64,000 nucleotides of DNA, from contig NZ_CP023747.1 of NCBI RefSeq assembly GCF_008704995.1, positions 1,054,001-1,118,000 on the forward strand. The letters are read 5' to 3'. Below are positions 18,555-26,159 of this stretch, piece after piece; position 1 is the stretch's first letter, and each line of letters begins with the position of its first letter. This DNA is from Streptomyces nodosus (GTDB lineage Bacteria > Actinomycetota > Actinomycetes > Streptomycetales > Streptomycetaceae). A model generated the notes under the pieces. The model worked only from the letters and a program-made list of their open reading frames with translations, was not told the DNA's origin and ran no database searches. A program made the position numbers and the translations under genes.

Positions 18555-18764
18555 TCACGGGCGGGTGCAGCCGGCTCCCGCCGCGGGCAGCCCGTGGGTC
18601 CCGGGGGCCACCGAGGCGAAGGCCATCCGGAACAGGTCCCAGGCGCTGGCGTCACCGACCGGTGGGCTCCCGCCCGGTGCGGCGGCCGCACGGCGCTGCA
18701 CCGGTTCGGTCACCGCGGCCCCGGGCCCGGCCCCTTCGGCGTGGTCGGCCGAGGTCGTCTCCAT
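18555..18764 (-). CDS. Small hypothetical protein (69 aa)
   Basis: Short open frame METTSADHAEGAGPGA... with Ala/Gly/Pro-rich composition and a more structured segment DASAWDLFRMAFASVAPG. A strong GGAAGGAGGGG lies about 8 bases before the ATG at 18762-18764; a second ATG six bases upstream is too close to it. I do not recognise a family. It lies between SRAP and a holin-like gene, all on the minus strand. It may be real because of the good ribosome-binding site, but coding bias alone cannot settle it in this GC content. Confidence 0.42.
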   Translation of the reverse strand: METTSADHAEGAGPGAAVTEPVQRRAAAAPGGSPPVGDASAWDLFRMAFASVAPGTHGLPAAGAGCTRP

Positions 18765-19029
18765 GGGCATCCCCTCCTTCCAGACGCGCTCCCGGGCCGC
18801 TGACGGCACCGTACGAGCGCGATGCCGCCCTGCGGGGTCCACGGTTCACCCGGGCGGCCCGGTCCCGCGCCGCAGCCTGCCACTCGGACACCGTGCGGGG
18901 CGTCCCGTCCCGCGTACGCGCCGCGTCGGCCGTGCCGCGTTCACCCGGTTGGGGTAACCGCCGCTCCGTCCCGGCCGCACAACGGTGGCAAGAGCGCGCC
19001 GTCCGGGACCGTCGGCCCCGCAGCGGCCG

Positions 19030-19425
19030 TCAGAACCGGTCCGGAAGGCCCTCGTGCGCCCGGTCGCAGGCCCGCTCCGGCACACCTCCCGCGCTACGCA
19101 TCCGCGCACCCGCGGCACAGCCCAGCGTCACGGCACCCGTGGCGTAGACGGCGCCCAGCGCCGCCGGCGCGCGGGCTCCCGGCAGGACCGGCTCCAGCGA
19201 CCGCAGCAGGGCCTCGTGCGCCGACCACAGCGTCAGCAGGCCGCAGACCCCGGCGGCGCCCAGCAGCGCGCCGCCCGCCCCGATGCGCCGCAGCGCGGCC
19301 CTGATCTCGCTGCGCACCGCGAGTATCTCGTGGCGCGCCAGCTGTGCGGTGTCCTGCGCCAGCCGGGCCGCCGCGTCGCCCGCGCGGCCCCTGTCCTCCG
19401 GGGAGTCCTCGCCCTGGGTGCGCAT
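19030..19425 (-). CDS. Phage-holin-family (DUF1469-like) membrane protein
   Basis: Small protein of 131 residues. The N-terminal amphipathic helix (RLAQDTAQLARHEILAVRSE) is followed by two hydrophobic segments (about 50-70 and 85-105) and a short Arg-rich tail. This layout matches the actinobacterial putative-holin superfamily III proteins, which are chromosomal and not phage lysis genes; their role in the envelope is unknown. I start it at the ATG at 19423-19425. An upstream frame to 19620 is low-complexity and probably non-coding. Confidence 0.66.
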   Translation of the reverse strand: MRTQGEDSPEDRGRAGDAAARLAQDTAQLARHEILAVRSEIRAALRRIGAGGALLGAAGVCGLLTLWSAHEALLRSLEPVLPGARAPAALGAVYATGAVTLGCAAGARMRSAGGVPERACDRAHEGLPDRF

Positions 19426-19706
19426 CGCCGCCGCCTCCGTTCCACTTCGGTTCCCTGTCCGCCGAGGCCGGCGGCCGGAGGTCCCGCCTCCCGCAGTACC
19501 CCCTGGGACCGCACCGACACGGCACCGGCCGCCCGTCGTCCGCGCTGCCCGTCCCCCGCTTCTCCGCCTCCGCCGGGCCCGCGCATTCCCCTTCCGACAC
19601 CGCACACACCGTTCACCCATATGTCCTTAAAACGCGCCTATAGCAATAAAAGGTGTGATCGTTGTAAACCACTGCGTTACAGACAGTCGGCGAGTGAGGA
19701 GCGACG
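19426..19706 (+). promoter_or_regulatory. Promoter region of the hydrogenase structural operon
   Basis: The 80 bases before the first gene are distinctly AT-rich for this genome (CTTAAAACGCGCCTATAGCA, AATAAAAGG). They contain an inverted repeat TGTAA-N9-TTACA at 19663-19681, about 25 bases before the GTG start. The repeat has CRP/FNR-like geometry (two 5-mers) but not the usual 6-base spacing. The regulator is unknown. A GAGGAG ribosome-binding site follows. Confidence 0.4.
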
Positions 19707-20891
19707 GTGAGCGACCCTGACCGGAAGCCCGGGGACACCCGGGTGGCGGGTTCCGCGGTCGAGGAGGCGTGCGCGGTGGCGGACGCCGTCCTCTACGAGG
19801 GCTATCTCCTCTACCCGTACCGGAGATCGTCCGGCAAGAACCGGGTGCGCTGGCAGTTCGGCGTCCTCGCTCCCCGCGCCTGGGCCGAGGCCCAGGGCCC
19901 GGTGGCGCCGAGCGTCTCGGGATCCGTGGAGTCCTGGCAGCAGCAGACCGAGGTCCTGCTGCGGGCCCGCCCCGGTGCCGTGGTGCGGGTGCGGGTGCGT
20001 CATCTGCAGACGCAGCACCGTGCCGTGGAACGCCGGGACGAGCAGGGGACCTATACGCCGGTGGACTCGCTGGAGGCCGCCGGAGCCGTCCATCTGTCCT
20101 TCGACGAGGCGGTGCCCCGCGAGACCGATCTCGTCGTCGCCCTGGACGAACTCCTCGGCGGAAAAAGGGAGTTCGCTTTCGGCGCACCTGGTGGCCGGCA
20201 GACCGAACCGCTCCCCGACGGCGTGGGGCGCCTGGTGCGCCGACGCCGCCCCCTGGAGGCGCGGGCGACGCTGACCGCCGAGCGGCTGCCCGGAGCGGGC
20301 GGACTGCACCGGCTGCGGGTCCGCATCGAGAACACCGGCCGGTCGACCCCTCCGGAGACCCGCCGCGAGGAGGCCTTGCGCGACGCCCTCATCGCGACCC
20401 ACACCTTCATCGGCGGCGAGGGACTGGCCTTCTTCTCCTCGATCGACCCGCCCGAGGAGGTGGCGGCACAGGTCCGGGACTGCCGCAATCTCCACACCTT
20501 CCCGGTGCTCGCCGGCGCGGAGGGGTCCGACGACCTCGTGCTGTCGTCGCCGATCATCCTGCCCGACCATCCGCAGGTGGCGCCCGAGAGCCCCGGCGAT
20601 CTGCATGACGCCGCGGAGATCGACGAGATCCTGACCCTGCGGACCCTGCTGCTCACGGACGACGAGAAACGGGAGGCCCGCGCCACCGATCCGCGGGCCG
20701 CCCGGATCGTGGACCGGGTGGAGACCATGCCCCCGGAGGTGCTCGCCCGGCTGCACGGGGCCATCCGCTCCCTCACCCCCTCCGGCTCCGCCGAGAGCGC
20801 GCCCCCGGACCGGCCGCGCGCAGAGAGCGCCGGGGCCGACGCGCTCGACGGGCGTGCGGGCGCCGTCCCCGACCTGGAAGAGGCGTCATGA
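19707..20891 (+). CDS. Hydrogenase-associated accessory protein (394 aa), paralogue of the product at 11664-12896
   Basis: First gene of the structural operon, GTG start after GAGGAG. Function unknown. It shares its first 300 residues with the 410-residue hyp-operon protein (see that entry), including CRNLHTFPVLAG and LVLSSPIILPDHP. The C-terminus differs: an acidic, helical segment (about 305-365, with EIDEILTLRTLLLTDDEKRE and PPEVLARLHGAIRSL) replaces the beta-barrel tail. There is no signal peptide or Cys cluster. Its stop overlaps the ATG of a 47-codon frame that in turn overlaps hhyS, so expression is tightly coupled to the small subunit. A chaperone or assembly role is inferred from position only. 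Confidence 0.85.
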   Translation: MSDPDRKPGDTRVAGSAVEEACAVADAVLYEGYLLYPYRRSSGKNRVRWQFGVLAPRAWAEAQGPVAPSVSGSVESWQQQTEVLLRARPGAVVRVRVRHLQTQHRAVERRDEQGTYTPVDSLEAAGAVHLSFDEAVPRETDLVVALDELLGGKREFAFGAPGGRQTEPLPDGVGRLVRRRRPLEARATLTAERLPGAGGLHRLRVRIENTGRSTPPETRREEALRDALIATHTFIGGEGLAFFSSIDPPEEVAAQVRDCRNLHTFPVLAGAEGSDDLVLSSPIILPDHPQVAPESPGDLHDAAEIDEILTLRTLLLTDDEKREARATDPRAARIVDRVETMPPEVLARLHGAIRSLTPSGSAESAPPDRPRAESAGADALDGRAGAVPDLEEAS

Positions 20892-21031
20892 ACGTCATCG
20901 GGCGCAGCACCGCCCCCACCCGACCCCGGCCGCACGCCCCCGACGAGCCTCCCGCCCCGGTGCCGGCGGGACCGGTGGCCGCGGCCCACGACCGACTCCG
21001 GGACCGACTGCAAGGGAGGCCCAGCACATGA
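20888..21031 (+). CDS. Coupled micro-ORF (47 aa) between accessory gene and hhyS
   Basis: Begins MNVIGRSTAPTRPRPHAPDE, is Pro/Ala/Arg-rich, and ends LRDRLQGRPST. The ATG at 20888 overlaps the upstream stop (ATGA), and its stop at 21029-21031 overlaps the hhyS ATG (again ATGA). Both junctions being exact four-base overlaps argues that it is translated, either for its product or to couple hhyS translation to the upstream gene. Without it a gap of about 136 bp would interrupt an otherwise overlapping operon. I recognise no family. Confidence 0.6.
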   Translation: MNVIGRSTAPTRPRPHAPDEPPAPVPAGPVAAAHDRLRDRLQGRPST

Positions 21032-22152
21032 CCGTCAGAAACGGTGACACAAAGGCGCGTCAGCACCCCCGGGGTGCAGAACAGAGGCACGGGTTCGACG
21101 AGATCCATGTCCTGTGGATCTCCGAGGGCATGAGCTGCGACGGGGACACCGTCTCGATGACGGCCGCCGGGCAGCCCTCGATCGAGGACATCGTCCTCGG
21201 TCTCGTACCGGGCCTGCCGAAGGTGAATCTGTACAACAAGGTGCTCTCCCCCGCCATGGGCGGCGAGGACTTCCTCGCGCCCTTCCGTGCGGCGGCCCGC
21301 GGCGACCTGGAGCCGTTCATCCTGGTCATCGAGGGCTCGATCCCCAATCAGAACATCATCCAGGGGGAGGGCTACTGGACGTCGTTCGGCAACGACCTGG
21401 AGACCGGCAAGCCGCTCACCCTCAACTGGTGGCTCGACCGTCTCGCCCCCCGCGCCTGGGCCGTGGTGGCCGCCGGCACCTGCGCCACCTACGGCGGGAT
21501 CCACGCGATGGCGGGCAACCCGACCGGTTCCATGGGCCTGGCCGACTATCTGGGCTGGGACTACCGGTCGCAGGGCGGGCTGCCGATCGTCAACGTGCCG
21601 GGCTGTCCCATCCAGCCCGAGAACTTCATGGAGACCCTGACCTGGGTGCTCTATCACGCGGCCGGGTCGGCTCCGCCGCCCCCGCTGGACCATATGCTGC
21701 GCCCGCAGTGGCTGTTCGGGAAGACGGTGCACGAGGGCTGCGACCGTGCGGCGTACTACGAGCAGGCGGACTTCGCCAAGGACTACAACTCCCCCAAGTG
21801 CCAGGTGAAGGTGGGCTGCTGGGGCCCGGTCGTGAACTGCAACGTGCCCAAGCGCGGCTGGATGTCGGGCGTGGGCGGCTGCCCGAACGTCGGGGGCATC
21901 TGCATCGGCTGCACCATGCCCGGCTTCCCGGACGCCTTCATGCCCTTCATGGACGAGCCGACGGGTGCCACCCTCTCGTCCGCCCTGATCAGGCCCTATG
22001 GGGCCGTGATCCGGCGGCTGCGCGGCATCACCAACATGGCCGTCAACCGCGAGCCCAGGTGGCGTCATGCCAAATCCGAGCTGACCAGCGGCTACGACGC
22101 CCACTGGCGACCCCGAGAAAAGACGAGCGAGAGCGAGGAAGCACGGGCATGA
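21028..22152 (+). CDS. hhyS: [NiFe]-hydrogenase small subunit, group 1h (formerly group 5)
   Basis: Iron-sulfur electron-transfer subunit of the high-affinity actinobacterial hydrogenase, 374 residues. There is no twin-arginine signal, so the enzyme stays inside the cell. The proximal-cluster region reads LWISEGMSCDGDTVSM: C37 is followed by Asp residues where ordinary small subunits have a second Cys, in line with the three-Cys/one-Asp proximal cluster described for the Ralstonia actinobacterial-type enzyme. Later ligand regions include GTCATYGG, NVPGCPIQPENF, KVGCWGPVVNCNVPKRGW and GGCPNVGGICIGCTMPGFPD. It overlaps hhyL by four bases. Known members oxidise atmospheric H2, often in spores. 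Confidence 0.96.
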   Translation: MTVRNGDTKARQHPRGAEQRHGFDEIHVLWISEGMSCDGDTVSMTAAGQPSIEDIVLGLVPGLPKVNLYNKVLSPAMGGEDFLAPFRAAARGDLEPFILVIEGSIPNQNIIQGEGYWTSFGNDLETGKPLTLNWWLDRLAPRAWAVVAAGTCATYGGIHAMAGNPTGSMGLADYLGWDYRSQGGLPIVNVPGCPIQPENFMETLTWVLYHAAGSAPPPPLDHMLRPQWLFGKTVHEGCDRAAYYEQADFAKDYNSPKCQVKVGCWGPVVNCNVPKRGWMSGVGGCPNVGGICIGCTMPGFPDAFMPFMDEPTGATLSSALIRPYGAVIRRLRGITNMAVNREPRWRHAKSELTSGYDAHWRPREKTSESEEARA

Positions 22153-23942
22153 CGGCAACCGAGGCACGGAGCGCCAAGCGCAAACCCGAGCAGATCGTGG
22201 ACATGTCCTGGGACCCGATCACCCGGATCGTCGGCAATCTCGGGATCTACACGAAGATCGACTTCGCGAACCGGGAGGTGGTGGAGTGCCACAGCACATC
22301 CTCGCTCTTCCGGGGCTACTCCGTGTTCATGAGGGGCAAGGACCCGCGCGACGCGGGCTTCATCACCTCGCGCATCTGCGGAATCTGCGGTGACAACCAC
22401 ACCACCTGCTCCAACTACGCCCAGCAGATGGCCTACGGCGTCAAGCCCCCGATGCTGGCCGAGACCATCGTCAACCTGGGTGAGGCGGCCGAGTACATCT
22501 TCGACCACACGATCTTCCAGGACAACCTGGTCTTCGTGGACTTCTGCGAGGCCATGGTCAAGGCCACCAACCCCGGTGTGCTGGCCAAGGCCGAGCGCAC
22601 CGAGGCCCGCAACGGGCACATCCACGGCTACCGGACCATCGCCGATGTGATGCGCGCCTTCAACCCGTTCGAGGGCGAGGTGTACAAGGAGGCGCTCAAG
22701 GTCAGCCGGATCACCCGGGAGATGTTCTGTCTGATGGAGGGGCGCCATGTGCACCCGTCCACGCTGTACCCGGGCGGCGTCGGCACGATGCCGGAGCCGA
22801 CCACCTTCACCGACTATCTGTCCCGGCTGGTGCGGGTCCTCGACTTCGTCAAGAAGGCCGTCGTGATGAACGACGACGTCTTCGACTTCTTCTACGAGGC
22901 CCTGCCCGGCTACGAGGAGGTCGGCCGTCGGCGCATCCTGCTCGGCTGCTGGGGCTCCTGGCAGAACCCGGATGTGTGCGACTACCGCTACGAGACGATG
23001 AACGAGTGGGGCAAGGCGATGTACGTCACCCCCGGCATCATCGTGGACGGCAAGCTCGTCACCAACGACCTGGTCGACATCAATCTGGGCATCAGGGTGC
23101 TGCTGGGCAGTTCGTACTACGAGGACTGGACCAATGAGCAGCCGTTCGTCACCCATGACCCGCTCGGCAACCCGGTCGACATGCGCCACCCGTGGAACCA
23201 GACGACGGTCCCGCTGCCGCAGAAGCGCGACTTCGACGGCAACTACAGCTGGGTGATGAGCCCCCGCTGGTACGACAAGAACACCACCGAGCATCTGGCG
23301 CTTGACACCGGCGGCGGTCCCCTGGCCCGTCTGTGGTCGACGGCGCTCAACGGGCTGGTCGACACTCCCTATGTCAAGGCCACCGGGCACAGCGTGCGGA
23401 TCTCACTCCCCAAGAGCGAGAAGCTGCCGGAGATGACGCTGGAGTGGAAGATCCCCCAGTGGAGCAACACCCTCGAGCGCGACCGGGCCCGGCCCTACTT
23501 CGTGGCGTACGCCGCCGCCATGGCGTTCTACTTCCTGGAGCGGGCGATGGGGTTCGTCCGGGCGGGCGAGACCAAGGTCTTCGAGAACTACGAGGTGCCG
23601 GAGGAGGGCATCGGCTGCGGCTTCCACGAAGCGGTGCGCGGGGTGCTCTCCCACCACCTGGTGATCAAGGACAGCAAGATCGCCAACTACCACCCCTACC
23701 CGCCGACGCCATGGAACGGCAGTCCCCGGGACATGTACGGCACCCCGGGACCGTACGAGGACGCGGTCCAGGGCCAGCCGATCTTCGAGGAGAACGGCCC
23801 CGACGACTTCAAGGGCGTCGACATCATGCGGACCGTCCGCAGCTTCGACCCCTGTCTGCCCTGCGGGGTCCATATGTACCTCGGCCAGGGCAACACGCTG
23901 AGCAAGCTGCACTCACCCACCTATGGAGCGGCTCATGCCTGA
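22149..23942 (+). CDS. hhyL: [NiFe]-hydrogenase large subunit, group 1h (formerly group 5)
   Basis: Catalytic subunit of 597 residues. The two nickel-binding motifs are RICGICGDNHTTCS (C77, C80) and FDPCLPCGVHMY (C569, C572). After H575 a 22-residue extension (MYLGQGNTLSKLHSPTYGAAHA region) remains, the likely target of the endopeptidase at 11134-11667. The start MTATEARSAKRKPEQIVDMS and the WDPITRIVGNLGIYTKID segment are typical of the group. With HhyS it should scavenge trace H2 and feed electrons to respiration during starvation or sporulation (family knowledge). No dedicated cytochrome or ferredoxin acceptor gene is visible nearby. Confidence 0.97.
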   Translation: MTATEARSAKRKPEQIVDMSWDPITRIVGNLGIYTKIDFANREVVECHSTSSLFRGYSVFMRGKDPRDAGFITSRICGICGDNHTTCSNYAQQMAYGVKPPMLAETIVNLGEAAEYIFDHTIFQDNLVFVDFCEAMVKATNPGVLAKAERTEARNGHIHGYRTIADVMRAFNPFEGEVYKEALKVSRITREMFCLMEGRHVHPSTLYPGGVGTMPEPTTFTDYLSRLVRVLDFVKKAVVMNDDVFDFFYEALPGYEEVGRRRILLGCWGSWQNPDVCDYRYETMNEWGKAMYVTPGIIVDGKLVTNDLVDINLGIRVLLGSSYYEDWTNEQPFVTHDPLGNPVDMRHPWNQTTVPLPQKRDFDGNYSWVMSPRWYDKNTTEHLALDTGGGPLARLWSTALNGLVDTPYVKATGHSVRISLPKSEKLPEMTLEWKIPQWSNTLERDRARPYFVAYAAAMAFYFLERAMGFVRAGETKVFENYEVPEEGIGCGFHEAVRGVLSHHLVIKDSKIANYHPYPPTPWNGSPRDMYGTPGPYEDAVQGQPIFEENGPDDFKGVDIMRTVRSFDPCLPCGVHMYLGQGNTLSKLHSPTYGAAHA

Positions 23943-24486
23943 GCCCGGACGGCTCGACGAGCCGGCGGTCGCCGAGCGGCTGTCCCGCCTCGATCTGCTG
24001 CTCGAGCAGATCGAGGCCGCTCCGGGACCGATGACCGGCGCGGCGATCGAGGCGGTGCAGGCGCTCGCCTCGGTCTACGGCGAGGCCCTGGCCCGGATCA
24101 TGGACGCCGCCGACTCCCGTCTGGTCGACCGGATGGCCGGTGACGAGCTCATCGGCCACCTCCTGGTGCTGCACGGCATCCACCCCGAACCGCCCGAGCG
24201 CCGGGCGGCCCGCGCCGTCGACGGCCTGCGCCCCGCGGTGCGCGAGCGGGGCGGGGACGTCGAACTGGCGGGCGTGGAGGAGGGGGTGGCCCAGGTGAGA
24301 CTGGCGGCCAAGGGGTGCGGCTCCTCCTCGGCCGCACTGGAGGACGCGGTCCGCGAGGCCGTGCTCGCCCTGGCCCCCGAGCTCTCCGGCGTCGAACGGG
24401 CGCCGGGGGGTGAGGAGCGGCGGAGCGCCTTCGTACCGCTGGAGACGCTCACCGTGCGTACGGCGTCCGCCGGGGAGCGTTCATGA
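23935..24486 (+). CDS. NifU-like C-terminal-domain protein with altered Cys motif
   Basis: Protein of 183 residues starting at ATG 23935, overlapping the end of hhyL, with GGAG seven bases upstream. The first half is a helical region (RLDLLLEQIEAAPG, LVDRMAGDELIGHLLVLHG). The second half aligns with the NifU C-terminal scaffold fold (VRERGGDVELAGVEEGVAQV). The normal CXXC that holds a [4Fe-4S] cluster is reduced to a single Cys (AAKGCGSSSAALEDAV). It may bind a cluster only as a dimer, or act structurally. Position suggests a role in loading HhyS clusters (inference). Confidence 0.83.
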   Translation: MPEPGRLDEPAVAERLSRLDLLLEQIEAAPGPMTGAAIEAVQALASVYGEALARIMDAADSRLVDRMAGDELIGHLLVLHGIHPEPPERRAARAVDGLRPAVRERGGDVELAGVEEGVAQVRLAAKGCGSSSAALEDAVREAVLALAPELSGVERAPGGEERRSAFVPLETLTVRTASAGERS

Positions 24487-25070
24487 CCTCCGGCGCCCTG
24501 GCCCGCGTCATCCGCTCCGCCGCCGACCGGCGCACGGAGGTGGAGCGCTGCGATCTGTGCGGCGTGGACGTCCCCTCCGACCACCGGCATCTGCTCGACA
24601 TGGGCGACGAGAAGGTGCTGTGCGCCTGCCGGCCCTGCTCGCTGCTCTTCGTCAAGGAGGCGGCGAGCGAGGGACGGTACCGGCTGGTGCCCCTCCGGCG
24701 GGTACGCCTGCCTCCGGTGGGTACCCGGGGGCTGGGCGTTCCGGTGGGCCTGGCCTTCTTCGTCCGGCATACGGACGGCACCGTGTCCGCCCACTATCCG
24801 AGCCCCGCGGGGGCCATGCGCTGGGAGGCGGACCCGGAGGCATGGCGTGAGGTCGTGGCGGCCTGCCCGCCGCTCGCCGGCCTCGAACCGGAGGTGGAGG
24901 CCCTGCTGGTGAACACCGCGCGCTCCGCGGACCACCACTGGATCGCACCGATCGACGACTGCTTCCGGATGGTCGCGCTCGTACGGACCCTGTGGCGGGG
25001 CCTGTCCGGGGGCAGCCAGGTGTGGCCCGCCATCGACCGGTTCTTCGCGGAGCTGACCGAACAACCGTAG
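24483..25070 (+). CDS. DUF5947 family protein with zinc-finger-like N-terminus
   Basis: Protein of 195 residues whose ATG overlaps the previous stop. Near the N-terminus CDLCGVDVPSDHRHLLDMGD and LCACRPCSLLF provide two Cys pairs, a rubredoxin- or zinc-ribbon-like site. The remaining 130 residues are mixed alpha/beta (VGLAFFVRHTDGTVSAHYPS, WEADPEAWREVVAACPPL). DUF5947 members are recurrent in group 1h hydrogenase operons; the function is unknown. Metal or electron-transfer assistance to the enzyme is an inference. Confidence 0.82.
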   Translation: MTSGALARVIRSAADRRTEVERCDLCGVDVPSDHRHLLDMGDEKVLCACRPCSLLFVKEAASEGRYRLVPLRRVRLPPVGTRGLGVPVGLAFFVRHTDGTVSAHYPSPAGAMRWEADPEAWREVVAACPPLAGLEPEVEALLVNTARSADHHWIAPIDDCFRMVALVRTLWRGLSGGSQVWPAIDRFFAELTEQP

Positions 25071-25129
25071 GAACGACCAAGGACCGACCAGGACCGACCA
25101 GGCCGAGAAGGACCGGTAAGGAGGAGACG

Positions 25130-25336
25130 ATGGGCACGATTCGCGTGGGCAAGCCGGACGTGAGTCCCGACACCCCCAGCCACGTTTCCGGACTGCACCA
25201 GGGCAACAGGGGCCCCTACAAAAGTCAGCCCGGACATCACGAGGACGGGACGGCCGACGCCCGCCGCTCGACCGGAATCCAGTCCAAGAAGCGCAACGCG
25301 CTGACCAGGACCATGCCGAATCTGCCGCCGGGATGA
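25130..25336 (+). CDS. Small hydrophilic hydrogenase-operon protein (68 aa)
   Basis: Begins MGTIRVGKPDVSPDTPSHVS and ends TMPNLPPG. It is polar, rich in Gly, His, Lys and Pro (HHEDGTADARRSTGIQSKKR), and has no membrane segment or Cys. A clear GGAGGA lies six bases before the ATG at 25130. The 60 bases upstream contain a 10-bp repeat (AGGACCGACC twice plus partial copies). I recognise no function. Its place in the operon suggests it is co-expressed with the hydrogenase. Confidence 0.68.
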   Translation: MGTIRVGKPDVSPDTPSHVSGLHQGNRGPYKSQPGHHEDGTADARRSTGIQSKKRNALTRTMPNLPPG

Positions 25337-25404
25337 GGCGGCGATCACGGCCGTGCCCCGAGTGGGCACGGAATCGGAGACGACCGAGGAGTACGGAGAC
25401 GGCC

Positions 25405-25548
25405 ATGGCCAAGCGACTGCTGATCGCCCAGGCGCTGCTCGTGGGCGGCGCGGCGGTGACCCTGCTGATCAGGGAGATGCCCGGGCTGGTTCGCGAAGTC
25501 CGGATCTGGCGGATGGTGGGGATCCGGGGCTCCAAGTACCCCCGCTGA
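25405..25548 (+). CDS. DUF6893-like single-span membrane protein (47 aa)
   Basis: MAKRLLIAQALLVGGAAVTL is a hydrophobic N-terminal segment able to span the membrane once. It is followed by a short basic tail ending GSKYPR, as in the tiny DUF6893 proteins of actinobacteria. GGAG precedes the ATG by about 6 bases. It is the last gene of the hydrogenase operon, immediately before the terminator hairpin. Many such proteins are scattered in Streptomyces genomes, so a specific hydrogenase role is uncertain. Confidence 0.66.
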   Translation: MAKRLLIAQALLVGGAAVTLLIREMPGLVREVRIWRMVGIRGSKYPR

Positions 25549-25576
25549 GCATCCCCGTCCCCCACGGCACCGAGTA

Positions 25577-25611
25577 GGCCGGGCCGCGCAGTGCTGCTGC
25601 GCGGCCCGGCC
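25577..25611 (+). terminator. Strong hairpin terminator after the hydrogenase operon
   Basis: Perfect 15-bp inverted repeat (GGCCGGGCCGCGCAG / CTGCGCGGCCCGGCC) with a 5-base loop TGCTG, followed by CTTT. It separates the operon from the marR-like promoter. Confidence 0.85.
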
Positions 25612-25664
25612 CTTTGCGGTGCCGTGCGCCCGCAGAGGGCTGAGCACCGTCCCCGACCAGGCAT

Positions 25665-25706
25665 ATTGTTTCACAATACATCTAGATGCATAATGAGCCT
25701 ATGCAT
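25665..25706. promoter_or_regulatory. Cluster of palindromes at the MarR gene start (probable autoregulatory operator)
   Basis: An AT-rich island with three perfect dyads in 42 bp: ATTGT-TTC-ACAAT (25665-25677), CATCTAGATG (25679-25688) and ATGCATA-ATGAGCC-TATGCAT (25686-25706). The last spans both candidate start codons of the MarR gene, so a bound repressor would block transcription or translation start. Confidence 0.65.
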
Positions 25707-26159
25707 AAGCAGGTTATGGACTCCGCGGCGCCGGAGAACTCGCCCGACGCCCTGCACATGGCCGTGGAGCAGCTGGTCCGCTATGTGCGCCACAGCACCA
25801 CCGCCGGCGGTCTGAGCGTCGGCGCCTCCGCCGCGTTGAGCCGGCTCAGCCGCGAGGGTGCGCACCGACTGACCGAACTGGCCCGGGCCGAACGCGTCTC
25901 CCAGCCCAATATGACCCAGCTGGTCACCCGCATGGAGCGCAGCGGTCTGGTCCGGCGCGTGGCGGACAGCAGCGACGGCCGGGGGGTGCTGGTGGAAGTC
26001 ACCGACGCCGGCCGGGAGCTGTTCCGCCTACGGCGCGCCGACCATGCGCGCGCCCTGCGTGAGCTGGTCCAGGAGCTGACCGGGCCGGAGCAGGAGGCGG
26101 TCATGGTCGCGCTTCCGGCACTGGCCCGCGCCATCCAGGACCGTCAGGCCCGTTCCTGA
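25701..26159 (+). CDS. MarR family transcriptional regulator
   Basis: Winged-helix repressor of about 152 residues. The recognition region (LARAERVSQPNMTQLVTRME) and the wing (RSGLVRRVADSSDGRGVLVE) are clear, and dimerisation helices flank them. Two in-frame ATGs are possible (25686 and 25701) and the palindrome covers both. I list the second because MHKQVMDS leaves the operator mostly upstream, but the first is not excluded. It most likely controls itself and the MFS exporter 110 bp downstream. The ligand is unknown. Confidence 0.88.
   Translation: MHKQVMDSAAPENSPDALHMAVEQLVRYVRHSTTAGGLSVGASAALSRLSREGAHRLTELARAERVSQPNMTQLVTRMERSGLVRRVADSSDGRGVLVEVTDAGRELFRLRRADHARALRELVQELTGPEQEAVMVALPALARAIQDRQARS

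Noticed and set aside
20854-21027. Extended hhyS start from 20854
   Set aside because: It overlaps the accessory gene in another frame, is Arg/Pro-rich, and ignores the exact ATGA junction at 21028.
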